From assembly GCA_947581865.1 (NCBI GenBank), contig CANPWA010000001.1, positions 1 through 64,000 on the forward strand: a DNA stretch of 64,000 nt, given 5' to 3'. The DNA is from an uncultured Acetatifactor sp. (GTDB lineage: Bacteria; Bacillota; Clostridia; Lachnospirales; Lachnospiraceae). Each line of letters opens with the position of its first letter. The stretch's first letter is position 1. Under the pieces are notes generated by a model. That model was not told the origin of the DNA and ran no database searches. It worked only from the letters and a program-made list of their open reading frames with translations. Below, piece by piece: positions 44,002 to 52,808 of this stretch. The translations under genes were made by a program, and so were the position numbers.

Positions 44002-44030
44002 TTGTGCCGATCAAAAAGCGATGGTACAAT
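44002..44030 (+). promoter_or_regulatory. Putative promoter of the aminotransferase gene
   Basis: TTGTGC (44002-44007), a 17-base spacer and TACAAT (44025-44030), 35 bases before the start codon. Confidence 0.6.
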
Positions 44031-44064
44031 ATCAGACAGAAAAAAAGGAAAGAAGGGATAGATA

Positions 44065-45258
44065 ATGCTTGTGCAGAAGTATAAAGATATGTTGTCGGGA
44101 AAATCGGTCATCAGACAGCTCTCCGAGTTTGCCACTGCGAGAGGGCAGGAGATCGGGTATGAAAATGTGTTTGATTACAGCCTTGGGAACCCTTCCGTAC
44201 CTGCTCCACAGGAATTTACGGATGCGATGATCGGAATGCTCAAGGAATGCAATCCCATGGAACTGCACGGCTACAGCCCAAGTCTGGGGATTACCTCCGT
44301 GCGGGAAGCGGTGGCGGCATCCCTGGAAAAACGATTCGGCATCCCCTACCGCAGGGAGCATATCTTTATGGCGTCCGGCGCAGCGGGGGCGCTGGCGCAT
44401 GCTTTCCGGCTGGTGACGGAACCTGGTGACGAGGTGCTGACCTTTGCCCCATTCTTTCCTGAATATCATCCCTATGTGGATCTGACAGGGGCGGTTCTGA
44501 AAGTGGTTCCTCCCGAGACGGACACCTTTCAGATCAATTTTGAGGCCTTTGAGGGGCTGTTGACGGAGAAAGTGAAGGCAGTTCTGATCAATACGCCCAA
44601 CAATCCCTCCGGCATTGTGTATTCCACACAGACGGTTCAGAGACTTGCGGATATTCTCAGGGCAAAATCCGCACAATACGGTCATGAGATCTATCTGATC
44701 TCCGATGAGCCCTACCGTGAGATTGTTTTTGAAGGGGTGGACGCGCCCTGCGTGTCCAGGTTTTATGACAACTCCATCATGTGTTACTCTTTCTCCAAAT
44801 CATTGTCCCTGCCGGGGGAGCGCATCGGATATGTGGCAGTGAATCCTGCCTGCCCGGATGCGGAGACCATGGTGAATATGTGCGGTCAGATCTCCCGAGG
44901 GATCGGGCATAACTGTCCGCCATCCATCATTCAGCTTGCGGTGGCAAAGGTTTTGGACAAAACGGCGGATCTGAAGGTTTATGAGACGAATATGAACCTG
45001 ATCTATGATGAGCTGATCCGACTGGGATTTACCTGTGTGAAACCCGGGGGAACTTTTTATATTTTTCCCAAAGCATTGGAGGAGGATTCCATAGCCTTCT
45101 GCCAGAAGGCGTTAAAATACGATCTGATCTTAGTGCCTGCGGACACCTTTGGCGCTCCGGGCTATTTCCGTATGGCATATTGTATTGACACCGAAAAGGT
45201 GGAGCGTTCCCTGGAGGCGCTCAGAAAATTTGTGAACACAGAATATGGTAAGAGGTGA
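44065..45258 (+). CDS. Pyridoxal-phosphate-dependent aminotransferase (class I/II)
   Basis: 397 residues of the aspartate aminotransferase fold (type I PLP). Motifs are YSLGNPSVPAP, GYSPSLGITSVREAVA, TFAPFFPEYHPYV, NTPNNPSGIVYS, the ISDEPYREIVF segment with the PLP-interacting Asp, and the Schiff-base lysine in SFSKSLSLPGERIGY. The C-terminus has PGGTFYIFPKAL. It resembles AspB-like enzymes that use aspartate, aromatic amino acids or others; the amino donor cannot be fixed from sequence. It ends 4 bases before the patatin-like gene's start, so the pair is probably an operon. Confidence 0.92.
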   Translation: MLVQKYKDMLSGKSVIRQLSEFATARGQEIGYENVFDYSLGNPSVPAPQEFTDAMIGMLKECNPMELHGYSPSLGITSVREAVAASLEKRFGIPYRREHIFMASGAAGALAHAFRLVTEPGDEVLTFAPFFPEYHPYVDLTGAVLKVVPPETDTFQINFEAFEGLLTEKVKAVLINTPNNPSGIVYSTQTVQRLADILRAKSAQYGHEIYLISDEPYREIVFEGVDAPCVSRFYDNSIMCYSFSKSLSLPGERIGYVAVNPACPDAETMVNMCGQISRGIGHNCPPSIIQLAVAKVLDKTADLKVYETNMNLIYDELIRLGFTCVKPGGTFYIFPKALEEDSIAFCQKALKYDLILVPADTFGAPGYFRMAYCIDTEKVERSLEALRKFVNTEYGKR

Positions 45259-45262
45259 AGAA

Positions 45263-46120
45263 ATGATGTATCATGCTGGTCTTGTTTTAGAGGGCGGCGG
45301 AATGAAAGGAATTTATACTGCCGGCGTGCTGGATTTCTTTTTGGATAAGGGGCTGGAATTTTCCAATGTGTACGGAGTCTCCGCGGGAGCCTGCCACATG
45401 TGCAGTTTTCTGTCCGGGCAGCGCGGCAGGGCGCGGGATGTCAGCATTGATTATCTGGACTCCAAGAGATACTGCAGCGTGGAGAGCCTGATCTTCACGG
45501 GGGATCTGTTTAATGTGGATATGTGTTACCATACCATTCCGGATTATCTCTATCCTTTCGATCATGAGACTTTTAAAAAATATGAAGGCAGGGCATATTG
45601 TGTGGTGACAAACCTGATCACGGGACAGCCGGAATATATGCGGTTCCGGGATATGTCCAAGGATATCGATAAGCTTCGGGCATCCGCTTCCCTGCCTTTG
45701 GTGGCGCGCACGGTGATGATTGACGGGCAGCCATATCTGGACGGAGGGATCAGTGACGCGATACCTGTTGGCAGATCTGTCATGGACGGCAACCGCAAAA
45801 GTGTGGTTGTTATGACGAAGGAGGTGGGATTTCGCAGAAAACCCACGAATGCGGCGCAGCTTGCACTCATAAAGGCGCGTTATGTGAAATATCCTAAGGT
45901 AGGAGAGCTCATGGCGCAGCGTCATATCATGTACAATGAATGTCTGGATTATATAGACAGACTGCAGAAAAAGGGGCAGGTTTTTGTCATTCGTCCTCAA
46001 AAGGTCAGCGGAGTGGGAAGAATTGAGCGGAATAAAAAGAAAGTGCAGGCTCTTTATGAGGAAGGTTTTGCGGAAGCGCAGAGCTGCTATGAAGATCTCA
46101 TGAAATTTTTAGAGAAATAA
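45263..46120 (+). CDS. Patatin-like phospholipase family protein
   Basis: 285 residues. The lipid acyl hydrolase core has the oxyanion loop LEGGGMKGIYTAGVLD, the nucleophile elbow YGVSAGACH (G-x-S-x-G) and the catalytic Asp in LDGGISDAIPV. It is similar to bacterial YjjU-like patatins, predicted cytoplasmic or membrane-peripheral. The start at 45263 follows GAGGTGA; an upstream ATG at 45245 is inside the aminotransferase. Followed 20 bases later by uppP. Confidence 0.92.
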   Translation: MMYHAGLVLEGGGMKGIYTAGVLDFFLDKGLEFSNVYGVSAGACHMCSFLSGQRGRARDVSIDYLDSKRYCSVESLIFTGDLFNVDMCYHTIPDYLYPFDHETFKKYEGRAYCVVTNLITGQPEYMRFRDMSKDIDKLRASASLPLVARTVMIDGQPYLDGGISDAIPVGRSVMDGNRKSVVVMTKEVGFRRKPTNAAQLALIKARYVKYPKVGELMAQRHIMYNECLDYIDRLQKKGQVFVIRPQKVSGVGRIERNKKKVQALYEEGFAEAQSCYEDLMKFLEK

Positions 46121-46140
46121 ATTAAGTCGGAGAAAAGAGT

Positions 46141-46992
46141 ATGATAGAAATCATTAAGGCGATCGTTTACGGCATTGTGGAAGGGATCACGGAGTGGCTG
46201 CCCATCAGCAGTACGGGACATCTGATCCTGGTGGAAGAGCTGATCCCCTTTGGCAATGTGAGCGAAGATTTTTTTGGCATGTTCGATGTGGTCATTCAGC
46301 TGGGGGCTATTCTCGCTGTAGTGGTGCTGTTCTGGGAGAAAATATGGCCCTTTGCCCTGACTTCTAAAGAGCGCGGGGACAGCAAAGGGGTCCTGTCTTT
46401 TGTCAAAATGGACATCATGAAGTTATGGTTTAGAATCCTGGTGTCCTGTGTGCCGGCGGCAGTGATCGGCGTGTTGTTTGACGATGTGTTTGACGCGTTG
46501 TTTTATAATCCTGTGTGTGTGGCATTGGCGCTGATCGTGTTCGGTGTGGCGTTTCTTGTCGTTGAGAACTGGAATAAGGGACGAAACTCCAAAATCAATT
46601 CTCTGGGAGAGATCACTTATCAGACGGCTCTTCTGATCGGTGTGTTCCAGCTTCTGGCGGCTGTCTTTCCGGGGACTTCACGCTCCGGCGCGACGATCGT
46701 GGGGGCTTTGCTCATTGGTGTCTCCCGAACGATTGCGGCGGAATATACATTTTTTCTCGCCATTCCGGTCATGTTCGGAGCCAGCCTGTTAAAAATCGTG
46801 AAGTTTGGTTTCGATTTTACTTCGATGGAACTTCTGCTGCTCATTGTGGGCACAGTGGTTTCTTTCGTGGTGTCTCTGTTTGTGCTCCGATTTTTGATGA
46901 ACTACATCAAGAAACATGATTTCAAAGTGTTTGGATGGTACCGGATCGCACTGGGGCTGGTCGTTCTGGGCTATTTTGGTCTGTCGGCATAG
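46141..46992 (+). CDS. uppP: Undecaprenyl-diphosphatase
   Basis: Dephosphorylates undecaprenyl pyrophosphate to recycle the lipid carrier of cell-wall synthesis; it also confers bacitracin tolerance. 283 residues with about eight membrane segments. BacA/UppP signatures are YGIVEGITEWLPISSTGHLILVEE (first catalytic region with Glu and Ser/His) and FPGTSRSGATIVGALLIGVSR (second region with the Arg). Normal length and topology. It lies 20 bases after the patatin-like gene and 29 bases before the CotH gene. Confidence 0.97.
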   Translation: MIEIIKAIVYGIVEGITEWLPISSTGHLILVEELIPFGNVSEDFFGMFDVVIQLGAILAVVVLFWEKIWPFALTSKERGDSKGVLSFVKMDIMKLWFRILVSCVPAAVIGVLFDDVFDALFYNPVCVALALIVFGVAFLVVENWNKGRNSKINSLGEITYQTALLIGVFQLLAAVFPGTSRSGATIVGALLIGVSRTIAAEYTFFLAIPVMFGASLLKIVKFGFDFTSMELLLLIVGTVVSFVVSLFVLRFLMNYIKKHDFKVFGWYRIALGLVVLGYFGLSA

Positions 46993-47021
46993 ACCCGAAA
47001 CGTGGATTTGGAGGAATGCCG

Positions 47022-49388
47022 GTGAGAAAGAGGTCAACAGGAAAAATATTTGTTTTTCTCGTGGTCATGATGGCATTGTCCGCAGAGTGTATCGTTGGAA
47101 TGAGGGGAGAAGACAAGGCGCATACGGAGGGTGCCGCGGATGCGGGTCTGACAGGGGAGTTCAGAATCCTTGAGGACAGCGGATTTTATTCACACGATCT
47201 GACGGTCCGTGTGCAGGCGCCTGCGGGGACAAAGGTATATTATCGCATGGATGGCGGAGAACCTGCCCCCGGGAACGGACAAGTCTACGAGGAGCCCGTC
47301 CGGCTGGAAGCCGGAGAGGAAGAACAGGCTGTGGTGATGCGGTTTAAGGCATTTTATCGGGACGGCACTTCCTCGGAGACGATCACGCGGAATTATTTCG
47401 TGGGCAGCAATATCCATCAGAGATATCAAAGCCCGGTGCTGAGCATCGCGGGCGACCCGGAGGGGCTTTTCGGCTACGAGGAAGGCATTTTGGTGCCGGG
47501 TGCAAGGTATGACAAGTTTCAGCAGGAAAATCCGGGCGCTCATCCCGGCGGAGGGGTGGAAGCCAATTACACTCTGCGGGGCAGGGAGGCGGAACGGGAG
47601 GCTGCGCTGGAGATGTTTGACGCAGACGGCGGGAGGCTTTTTGCCCTGAACGGCGGTGTGCGGGTGGCGGGAGAGGCATCCCGGCTCAACAATCAAAAAT
47701 CTCTGCGCCTGTACGCCAGACGGGAATATGACGAAGAGAACAATAAATTTCGTTATGATTTTTTTGGAGACTTACATTCGCTGCAGGACGGCGTTTTGGG
47801 GCAGAAGTATAAAAGACTGCTCTTGAGAAATTCGGGGCAGGACTATGGCTATGGTTTTGTGCGCAGTGAGCTGGTGGACAGGCTTGCCGGTCAGGCAGGT
47901 TTTCCGGATACGATGCACGCGGAGCCGGTCTGTGTGTACATCAACGGAATATATTATGGAAGTTACTGGCTGTGCGGTAACTATGACGATCAATATTTTG
48001 AAAACCGGTACGGAAGTTTTGACGGCACTTTTGAAATACTGGAAGGCCGGGACCGGGAAAAATTAGTTTTGGATGAGACGGATTCGGAGGAACAAAAGCG
48101 CGTAGAGGAATTTAATGAGCGCTATGAATATTTTGCCGGGCTGGATTACACGGTTACGGAGAATTATCAGGAACTTTCGGAGTTTTTGGATGTGGAAAAT
48201 TATCTGCAGTATTTCGCCATAGAAAATTATGTGGGCAACTATGACTGGCCGGACAACAATCTGAAAACTTACCGCTACCGGGCGGGGGAGAGCGGATATG
48301 GCGAAGGGGTTTTTGACGGACGTTACCGGATGCTTTTCTATGATGCGGATTATGGGTTCGGGCTGACATTTTACCACGATACCATGGGAACTTTGGTAAA
48401 CGCGATGACACTGGACAAGATCCTGTACGGTAAATCGCCGCTGTTTGCCGCGCTGATGGAACGGGAAGAGTGCCGGGAATATTTTGTCTCTTACACACTG
48501 GATCTGATGAACGGCGTGATGAGCGCCGGGAATGTGGGCGAGCAGGTGGATAAACTGCATCTCTCCCGGCGGGAGGAGCTGCGCCGCACGGTGGAGACGC
48601 CCGGGCTGACAGGGGGATTGCTGTTGGAGGAACAACAGATCAGCATGGAGACAGTGGAGTTCAACATCCAGCGTATCAAAGATTATGCCGCGGCCAGACC
48701 GCAATATGTTTTACAGGATATCGGGGAAAAATTCGGATATGATGAACAATACAAACTGACAGTGGTGTCAGACGAGACCACCAATCCTGTGAAGATCAAC
48801 AGTATGTACTGTGAGGATCCTGTCTTTACGGGGACCTTTCTGAAAGAGATCCCGGTCCGGATCACGCCCTGTCCCAATCCCGGGGAGAGTTTTCAGTACT
48901 GGATCGTAAACGGTGAGATCTGTGAGGAGGAAGTGCTGACACTGCAGGGAGAGGACCTCCCCGGCGATGCGGTGGAGGTGGAGCTGGTGATGCGCAGACA
49001 GGCAGATCCCCGGCTGCAGATCTGTGCTGTGGCGGCAAAAGGGCAGCAGGACTATGTGGAACTGGTCAATTTGTCCCCGCAGGCTGTGAGTACAGGGGAG
49101 TATTATCTTTCTGACGATGAGGACGCGCACAAGTATCCTCTTCCCCTGGCGGTATTAAACCCCGGGGAGAAACTGCGGCTGGTGGGAGAAGATAACAGGG
49201 ATCCGGACAGTCTCGGAAGTTTTGGGTTGAATTTCAATCTGAAGGAAGGGGAGACGGTTACTTTAACCTATGGCAGAGAGTTTGTGGATTCGGTGGCAGT
49301 CCCGGATCTGTCCGAAGACGGAGTGTATGTGAGAGATTTTCAGAGGGGGATTTATACGGAGCGGAAACGGGAGACAATGACGGAATGA
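47022..49388 (+). CDS. CotH kinase family protein with a lamin-tail-like C-terminal domain
   Basis: 788 residues. GTG at 47022 is preferred because GGAGG (47010-47014) is 7 bases away, whereas ATG 47016 lies almost on it. N-terminal signal/anchor (KIFVFLVVMMALSAECIVG). Next is a chitobiase-like beta domain (YYRMDGGEPAPGNG...). The CotH domain (~200-600) has RLLLRNSGQDYG, then VNINGxYxGxYxL-type VCVYINGIYYGSYWLCGNYDDQY, then the kinase-like FYDADYGFG. After a short beta segment the C-terminal ~110 residues (GQQDYVELVNLSPQAVSTGEYYLSDD, LNPGEKLRLVGED) look like a lamin-tail domain. CotH proteins phosphorylate spore-coat proteins; envelope versions are common in gut Firmicutes. Its stop overlaps the VTC gene start. 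Confidence 0.88.
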   Translation: MRKRSTGKIFVFLVVMMALSAECIVGMRGEDKAHTEGAADAGLTGEFRILEDSGFYSHDLTVRVQAPAGTKVYYRMDGGEPAPGNGQVYEEPVRLEAGEEEQAVVMRFKAFYRDGTSSETITRNYFVGSNIHQRYQSPVLSIAGDPEGLFGYEEGILVPGARYDKFQQENPGAHPGGGVEANYTLRGREAEREAALEMFDADGGRLFALNGGVRVAGEASRLNNQKSLRLYARREYDEENNKFRYDFFGDLHSLQDGVLGQKYKRLLLRNSGQDYGYGFVRSELVDRLAGQAGFPDTMHAEPVCVYINGIYYGSYWLCGNYDDQYFENRYGSFDGTFEILEGRDREKLVLDETDSEEQKRVEEFNERYEYFAGLDYTVTENYQELSEFLDVENYLQYFAIENYVGNYDWPDNNLKTYRYRAGESGYGEGVFDGRYRMLFYDADYGFGLTFYHDTMGTLVNAMTLDKILYGKSPLFAALMEREECREYFVSYTLDLMNGVMSAGNVGEQVDKLHLSRREELRRTVETPGLTGGLLLEEQQISMETVEFNIQRIKDYAAARPQYVLQDIGEKFGYDEQYKLTVVSDETTNPVKINSMYCEDPVFTGTFLKEIPVRITPCPNPGESFQYWIVNGEICEEEVLTLQGEDLPGDAVEVELVMRRQADPRLQICAVAAKGQQDYVELVNLSPQAVSTGEYYLSDDEDAHKYPLPLAVLNPGEKLRLVGEDNRDPDSLGSFGLNFNLKEGETVTLTYGREFVDSVAVPDLSEDGVYVRDFQRGIYTERKRETMTE

Positions 49389-50065
49389 GACATGAGCTTA
49401 AGTATCTTTTGACGCCCATTGAATATACTTTACTGCGGGAGCGGTTAAAATGGTGTCTGGAGCGGGACCGCAACGGTTCGGAGGCGGGGCAGTATTTTAT
49501 CCGGAGCATTTATTTTGATTCTCCCGGCAGATCCGCGCTGCGGGAGAAGTCGGACGGCGTAAACGAGCGCAGGAAATACCGGATCCGTTTTTATAACGGA
49601 GATCTGTCGTTCTGCAGACTGGAGTGTAAGGAAAAGACGGGCACCCGCATCCTTAAAAGATCCTGCCCTCTGACGGAGGCGCAGGCAAAAGCCCTGACAG
49701 AGGGCGGCGGCTTTGACGCAGACGCAGGGGATGCTCTCCTTCAGACGATGGTGCATTTGGTGGAGCACGAAGGGTTTTGCCCTGTGGTGACGGTGGATTA
49801 TGTGAGAGAAGCATATGTGTCGCCCCTGTCGGATCTGCGGATCACTTTTGATAAGGAAATTGCCTGGGGAGCAGTGGAGGATTGTTTTACGCATGAAAGG
49901 TATCTCTCCAACGTCTATGGGGAGCATATGATACTGGAGGTCAAATATAATGAATATCTGCCGGAACATATCAGCCATATTCTGGCATCCGTGTCACTGA
50001 TCAGGACGCACGCATCCAAATATGTGTCCTGTGTGGAATCCCAGTTTGCCGCGAGAGGATACTGA
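49385..50065 (+). CDS. VTC-domain (polyphosphate polymerase-like) protein
   Basis: 226 residues forming a single VTC/tunnel-fold domain related to the catalytic domain of yeast Vtc4, which makes polyphosphate. Visible features are RHELKYLLTPIEYTLLRERL, IRSIYFDSPGRSAL, RRKYRIRFYNG (basic tunnel residues), LECKEKTGTRILKRS, ITFDKEIAW and ILEVKYNEYLPEHI (metal-binding Glu). It overlaps the CotH stop by ATGA and is followed by DUF4956, a conserved trio in Firmicutes. It may make or bind polyphosphate at the membrane; no experimental role can be read here. Confidence 0.9.
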   Translation: MRHELKYLLTPIEYTLLRERLKWCLERDRNGSEAGQYFIRSIYFDSPGRSALREKSDGVNERRKYRIRFYNGDLSFCRLECKEKTGTRILKRSCPLTEAQAKALTEGGGFDADAGDALLQTMVHLVEHEGFCPVVTVDYVREAYVSPLSDLRITFDKEIAWGAVEDCFTHERYLSNVYGEHMILEVKYNEYLPEHISHILASVSLIRTHASKYVSCVESQFAARGY

Positions 50066-50148
50066 CACTGACAGGGCGCATCCGAAAGCGCGGCATCAAA
50101 GCGCGGGATGAGAAGATCATAAATACCGGGAGGAGAAAATCGAGGGAT

Positions 50149-50814
50149 ATGAATACATTAAAGAATATATTGAAAGAGAATATTGTACAGATGGGGCTGG
50201 TGGAGAAACTTTCCCCGCAGTACATCTGCCTGGTGCTGGGGACAGCCCTTTTGTGCGGCGTGATCTTATACATTGTATATAAGTGTTTTTACCGGGGGGC
50301 AGTGTACTCGGAAAATTTTGGGCTGTTGATCCTGATGTCTACCCTGACGGTGGCCTTTATCATTATGACGATCTCGTCCAACATTGTTCTCTCGCTGGGC
50401 ATGGTGGGAGCGTTGTCCATTGTGCGTTTTCGGGCGGCGGTGAAGGATCCGCTGGACGTGGGATTTTTGTTTTTGGCCATCGCCGCGGGGCTGACGGCCG
50501 GAGCGGGTCTGTTCTTCGTCGCCATTCTGGGCACCACGGCGATCTGTGCCGTATTTATCTGTATGCGCGGCATTGGAAGGGACAGAACCACATATCTTTT
50601 GGTGACATCCTATGAAAGGGATGCGGAGGATGCCGTGTCTGAGATGCTCCGTAAGCGCAGAGGCAGAGTAAAGTCCAAGACAAAGGACGGGCAGAGGGTA
50701 GAGCTTACGGCAGTCATCAAAAGGGATGCGGAGAAGGCGCTGGACGAAATAACGGAAATCAAGGGGGTGGGAAAAGCCACATTGATCACCTATACGGGAG
50801 ATGCCCAGTACTAA
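50149..50814 (+). CDS. DUF4956 membrane protein
   Basis: 221 residues with three to four transmembrane segments (~28-45, ~62-80, ~85-100, ~110-135) and a cytoplasmic C-terminal domain (TTYLLVTSYERDAEDAVSEML and on, ACT-like in pattern). The conserved core VGALSIVRFRAAVKDPLDVGFLFLAIAAGL is the DUF4956 signature. It regularly accompanies VTC-domain and CotH genes, so it probably forms a membrane complex with the VTC protein, comparable to the membrane part of the eukaryotic VTC complex (inference). RBS GGGAGG in the 84-base gap. Confidence 0.9.
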   Translation: MNTLKNILKENIVQMGLVEKLSPQYICLVLGTALLCGVILYIVYKCFYRGAVYSENFGLLILMSTLTVAFIIMTISSNIVLSLGMVGALSIVRFRAAVKDPLDVGFLFLAIAAGLTAGAGLFFVAILGTTAICAVFICMRGIGRDRTTYLLVTSYERDAEDAVSEMLRKRRGRVKSKTKDGQRVELTAVIKRDAEKALDEITEIKGVGKATLITYTGDAQY

Positions 50815-50884
50815 AAACCCCATTTTTATTGCAAAAAGCACAGTAAAAATGCGATAAAAATGTGTGATTTTGTGACAAATGAGG

Positions 50885-50913
50885 TTGACAAGTGTTGGTA
50901 AAAGCGATAAACT
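50885..50913 (+). promoter_or_regulatory. Putative promoter of the lysine-rich protein gene
   Basis: Perfect TTGACA (50885-50890), a 17-base spacer and TAAACT (50908-50913), about 95 bases before the start codon. Confidence 0.65.
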
Positions 50914-51007
50914 GTGACATATCAAGTTATTCTGGAGTTGATAGTTTTGTCGAGTGACTTGTGAGGAGCATAAATTGAGAAAAGTAATTAAGGAGGGAAA
51001 TGTCATT

Positions 51008-51445
51008 ATGGCAGCAGAAAAGAAAACTGTTAAGCCCGTTGCAGTGGCAGCGCCGGCAGCAGTGAAGAAGGAAGAGACCCCCGCAGCAGAAGTTAAGACA
51101 GAAGGAAAGGCAGAGGCTAAGGTTGAGAAGCCCGCAGCCGTTAAGAAAGCACCTGCTAAGAAGGCACCTGCAAAGAAGGAAACCGTTAAGAAAGAGGCTG
51201 TAAAGAAGGAGCCCGCTAAGAAGGCGCCTGCGAAGAAAGCTGAGCTTAAGACAGAGCTGACGGTTCAGTATGCGGATAAGAGTTATTCTCAGGAGGATCT
51301 GATCAAGATCGCGAAGGACGTATGGAAATATGACCTGAAGCAGAAGGTTTCCGACCTGGCGGAGGTTGAGCTTTATGTAAAGCCTGAGGAGCATACCACA
51401 TATTATGTGATGAACAAGAAGTTCACCGGAAGCTTTACCATCTGA
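51008..51445 (+). CDS. Lysine/alanine-rich DUF6465-like protein
   Basis: 145 residues. The first ~75 residues are low-complexity Lys/Ala/Pro with repeats such as KKAPAKK and KKE, strongly basic, resembling histone H1 tails. The last ~65 residues form a compact domain (LTVQYADKSYSQEDLIKIAKDVWKY to YYVMNKKFTGSFTI) that I associate with DUF6465 of Lachnospiraceae. Function unknown; nucleic-acid or polyanion binding is plausible from charge. AGGAGGG is 10-15 bases upstream of ATG 51008. It has its own promoter and terminator and sits directly after the CotH-VTC-DUF4956 trio. Confidence 0.82.
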   Translation: MAAEKKTVKPVAVAAPAAVKKEETPAAEVKTEGKAEAKVEKPAAVKKAPAKKAPAKKETVKKEAVKKEPAKKAPAKKAELKTELTVQYADKSYSQEDLIKIAKDVWKYDLKQKVSDLAEVELYVKPEEHTTYYVMNKKFTGSFTI

Positions 51446-51488
51446 TCCGTTCCGTATGGAGAGACGGCTGTGCTTGACAGCCGGGAGC

Positions 51489-51518
51489 AGTATAATATTA
51501 AGAAGTATAATATTAAGA
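51489..51518 (+). repeat. Perfect 15-base tandem duplication containing TATAAT
   Basis: AGTATAATATTAAGA occurs twice in a row (51489-51503 and 51504-51518). It lies after a TTGACA at 51474 and before the terminator at 51526. The spacing from TTGACA is 11 and 26 bases, so neither copy makes a normal promoter. Confidence 0.8.
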
Positions 51519-51525
51519 TAGGAAG

Positions 51526-51565
51526 AGTCATACTTGTGCCATCCCGCACAGGTATGACTTTTTTT
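51526..51565 (+). terminator. Intrinsic terminator of the lysine-rich protein gene
   Basis: AGTCATACTTGTGC (51526-51539) pairs with GCACAGGTATGACT (51546-51559) over 14 bp, with a T run to 51565. Confidence 0.93.
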
Positions 51566-51602
51566 ATTTATATTTATTTTATAAATATTTCTCTAAAATC
51601 TG

Positions 51603-51631
51603 TTGACAACAAATAAACAGAGTGATATTTT
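51603..51631 (+). promoter_or_regulatory. Sigma-A promoter of the hrcA operon
   Basis: Perfect TTGACA (51603-51608), a 17-base spacer and TATTTT (51626-51631), just upstream of the CIRCE element. Confidence 0.75.
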
Positions 51632-51644
51632 ATTTAAGAAGATG

Positions 51645-51671
51645 TTAGCACTCCCTTCAATCGAGTGCTAA
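51645..51671 (+). promoter_or_regulatory. CIRCE operator (HrcA binding site)
   Basis: Exact TTAGCACTC (51645-51653), a 9-base spacer and GAGTGCTAA (51663-51671), the classical CIRCE inverted repeat. It lies just after the predicted start site, so HrcA bound here would block the hrcA-grpE-dnaK-dnaJ operon, with de-repression on heat shock. Confidence 0.98.
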
Positions 51672-51728
51672 CAGAGAATGAAGAAGGGATGCGGAAGGAG
51701 TTCCGGAAAACGGGGAAGGAGTGACGGG

Positions 51729-52769
51729 ATGCAGCTTGATGAGAGAAAGACCAGGATTTTGCAGGCGATCATCCGTAATTATCTGGAGACCGGAGAGCCG
51801 GTGGGCAGCAGAACCATCTCGAAATATACCGATTTACATCTCAGCTCTGCCACCATCCGCAATGAGATGGCGGACTTAGAGGAGATGGGTTATATCCTTC
51901 AGCCCCACACTTCCGCAGGGCGCATTCCTTCCGACAAGGGCTACCGCTTCTATGTGGACACCATGATGGAGACCAAAGAGCGGGAAGTGACCGAGATGAA
52001 GGAGATGCTTTTAGAGCGGCAGGACCGGATGGAGCAGATGCTTCAGCAGGTGGCGAAAGTACTCGCCCAGAATACCCAGTATGCCACCCTGATATCCGCG
52101 CCCCAGACCCGCGGCAGCAAGGTAAAATTCATACAGCTGTCCCGTGTGGATGCCGGGCAGATCCTGGCGGTGATCGTTGTGGAGGGTAATGTCATCAAGA
52201 ACAATATCCTCAATGTGCGGGAGGAGCTTTCCGATGAGACGCTTTTAAAGCTTAATATCCTGCTCAACACGAATCTGACAGGAATGTCGATTTCTGAGAT
52301 CAATCTTGGAATGATAGCGGCTATGAAGCAGCAGGCGGGAATCCACAGTGATATCGTGAGCGATGTGATCGATGCGGTGGCTGAGGCGATCAAAGCGGAG
52401 GAAGATTTGGAGATCTACACCAGCGGGACGAATAATATTTTTCGTTATCCCGAGCTTGCCGACCAGCAGAAAGCGAGCGAGCTGATCAATACCTTTGAGG
52501 AGAAGAAGCTTTTAGGCGGGCTGCTCCAGGATACCCTGAGCGCGGAGAACGGCACGGATATCCAGGTTTACATCGGGGATGAGAGCCCGGTAAAGAGTAT
52601 GCGGGACTGCAGTGTGGTGACGGCCACCTATGAATTGGGCGAAGGTATGCGGGGAACGATAGGAATTGTCGGACCCAAGAGAATGGATTATGACAAGGTT
52701 GTGGGCACGCTCAAAACTTTGCAGAACAAGCTGGACGAGATTTACAGGGACGGCGGCCACAACGGATAA
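51729..52769 (+). CDS. hrcA: Heat-inducible transcription repressor HrcA
   Basis: 346 residues. N-terminal winged helix (LDERKTRILQAIIRNYLETGEPVGSRTISKY, ATIRNEMADLEEMGYILQPHTSAGRIPSDKGYRFYVD) followed by the GAF-like and dimerisation regions (IYIGDESP at ~280). It represses its own operon by binding CIRCE, with GroE as usual co-factor. ATG 51729 has AAGGAG at 8 bases; the open frame starts further up at 51678, inside the leader, and is not favoured. First gene of the heat-shock operon. Confidence 0.97.
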   Translation: MQLDERKTRILQAIIRNYLETGEPVGSRTISKYTDLHLSSATIRNEMADLEEMGYILQPHTSAGRIPSDKGYRFYVDTMMETKEREVTEMKEMLLERQDRMEQMLQQVAKVLAQNTQYATLISAPQTRGSKVKFIQLSRVDAGQILAVIVVEGNVIKNNILNVREELSDETLLKLNILLNTNLTGMSISEINLGMIAAMKQQAGIHSDIVSDVIDAVAEAIKAEEDLEIYTSGTNNIFRYPELADQQKASELINTFEEKKLLGGLLQDTLSAENGTDIQVYIGDESPVKSMRDCSVVTATYELGEGMRGTIGIVGPKRMDYDKVVGTLKTLQNKLDEIYRDGGHNG

Positions 52770-52808
52770 AAAGGAAAGTTTTGCTGAACAAGAAAAAGGA
52801 GGTGCGGC

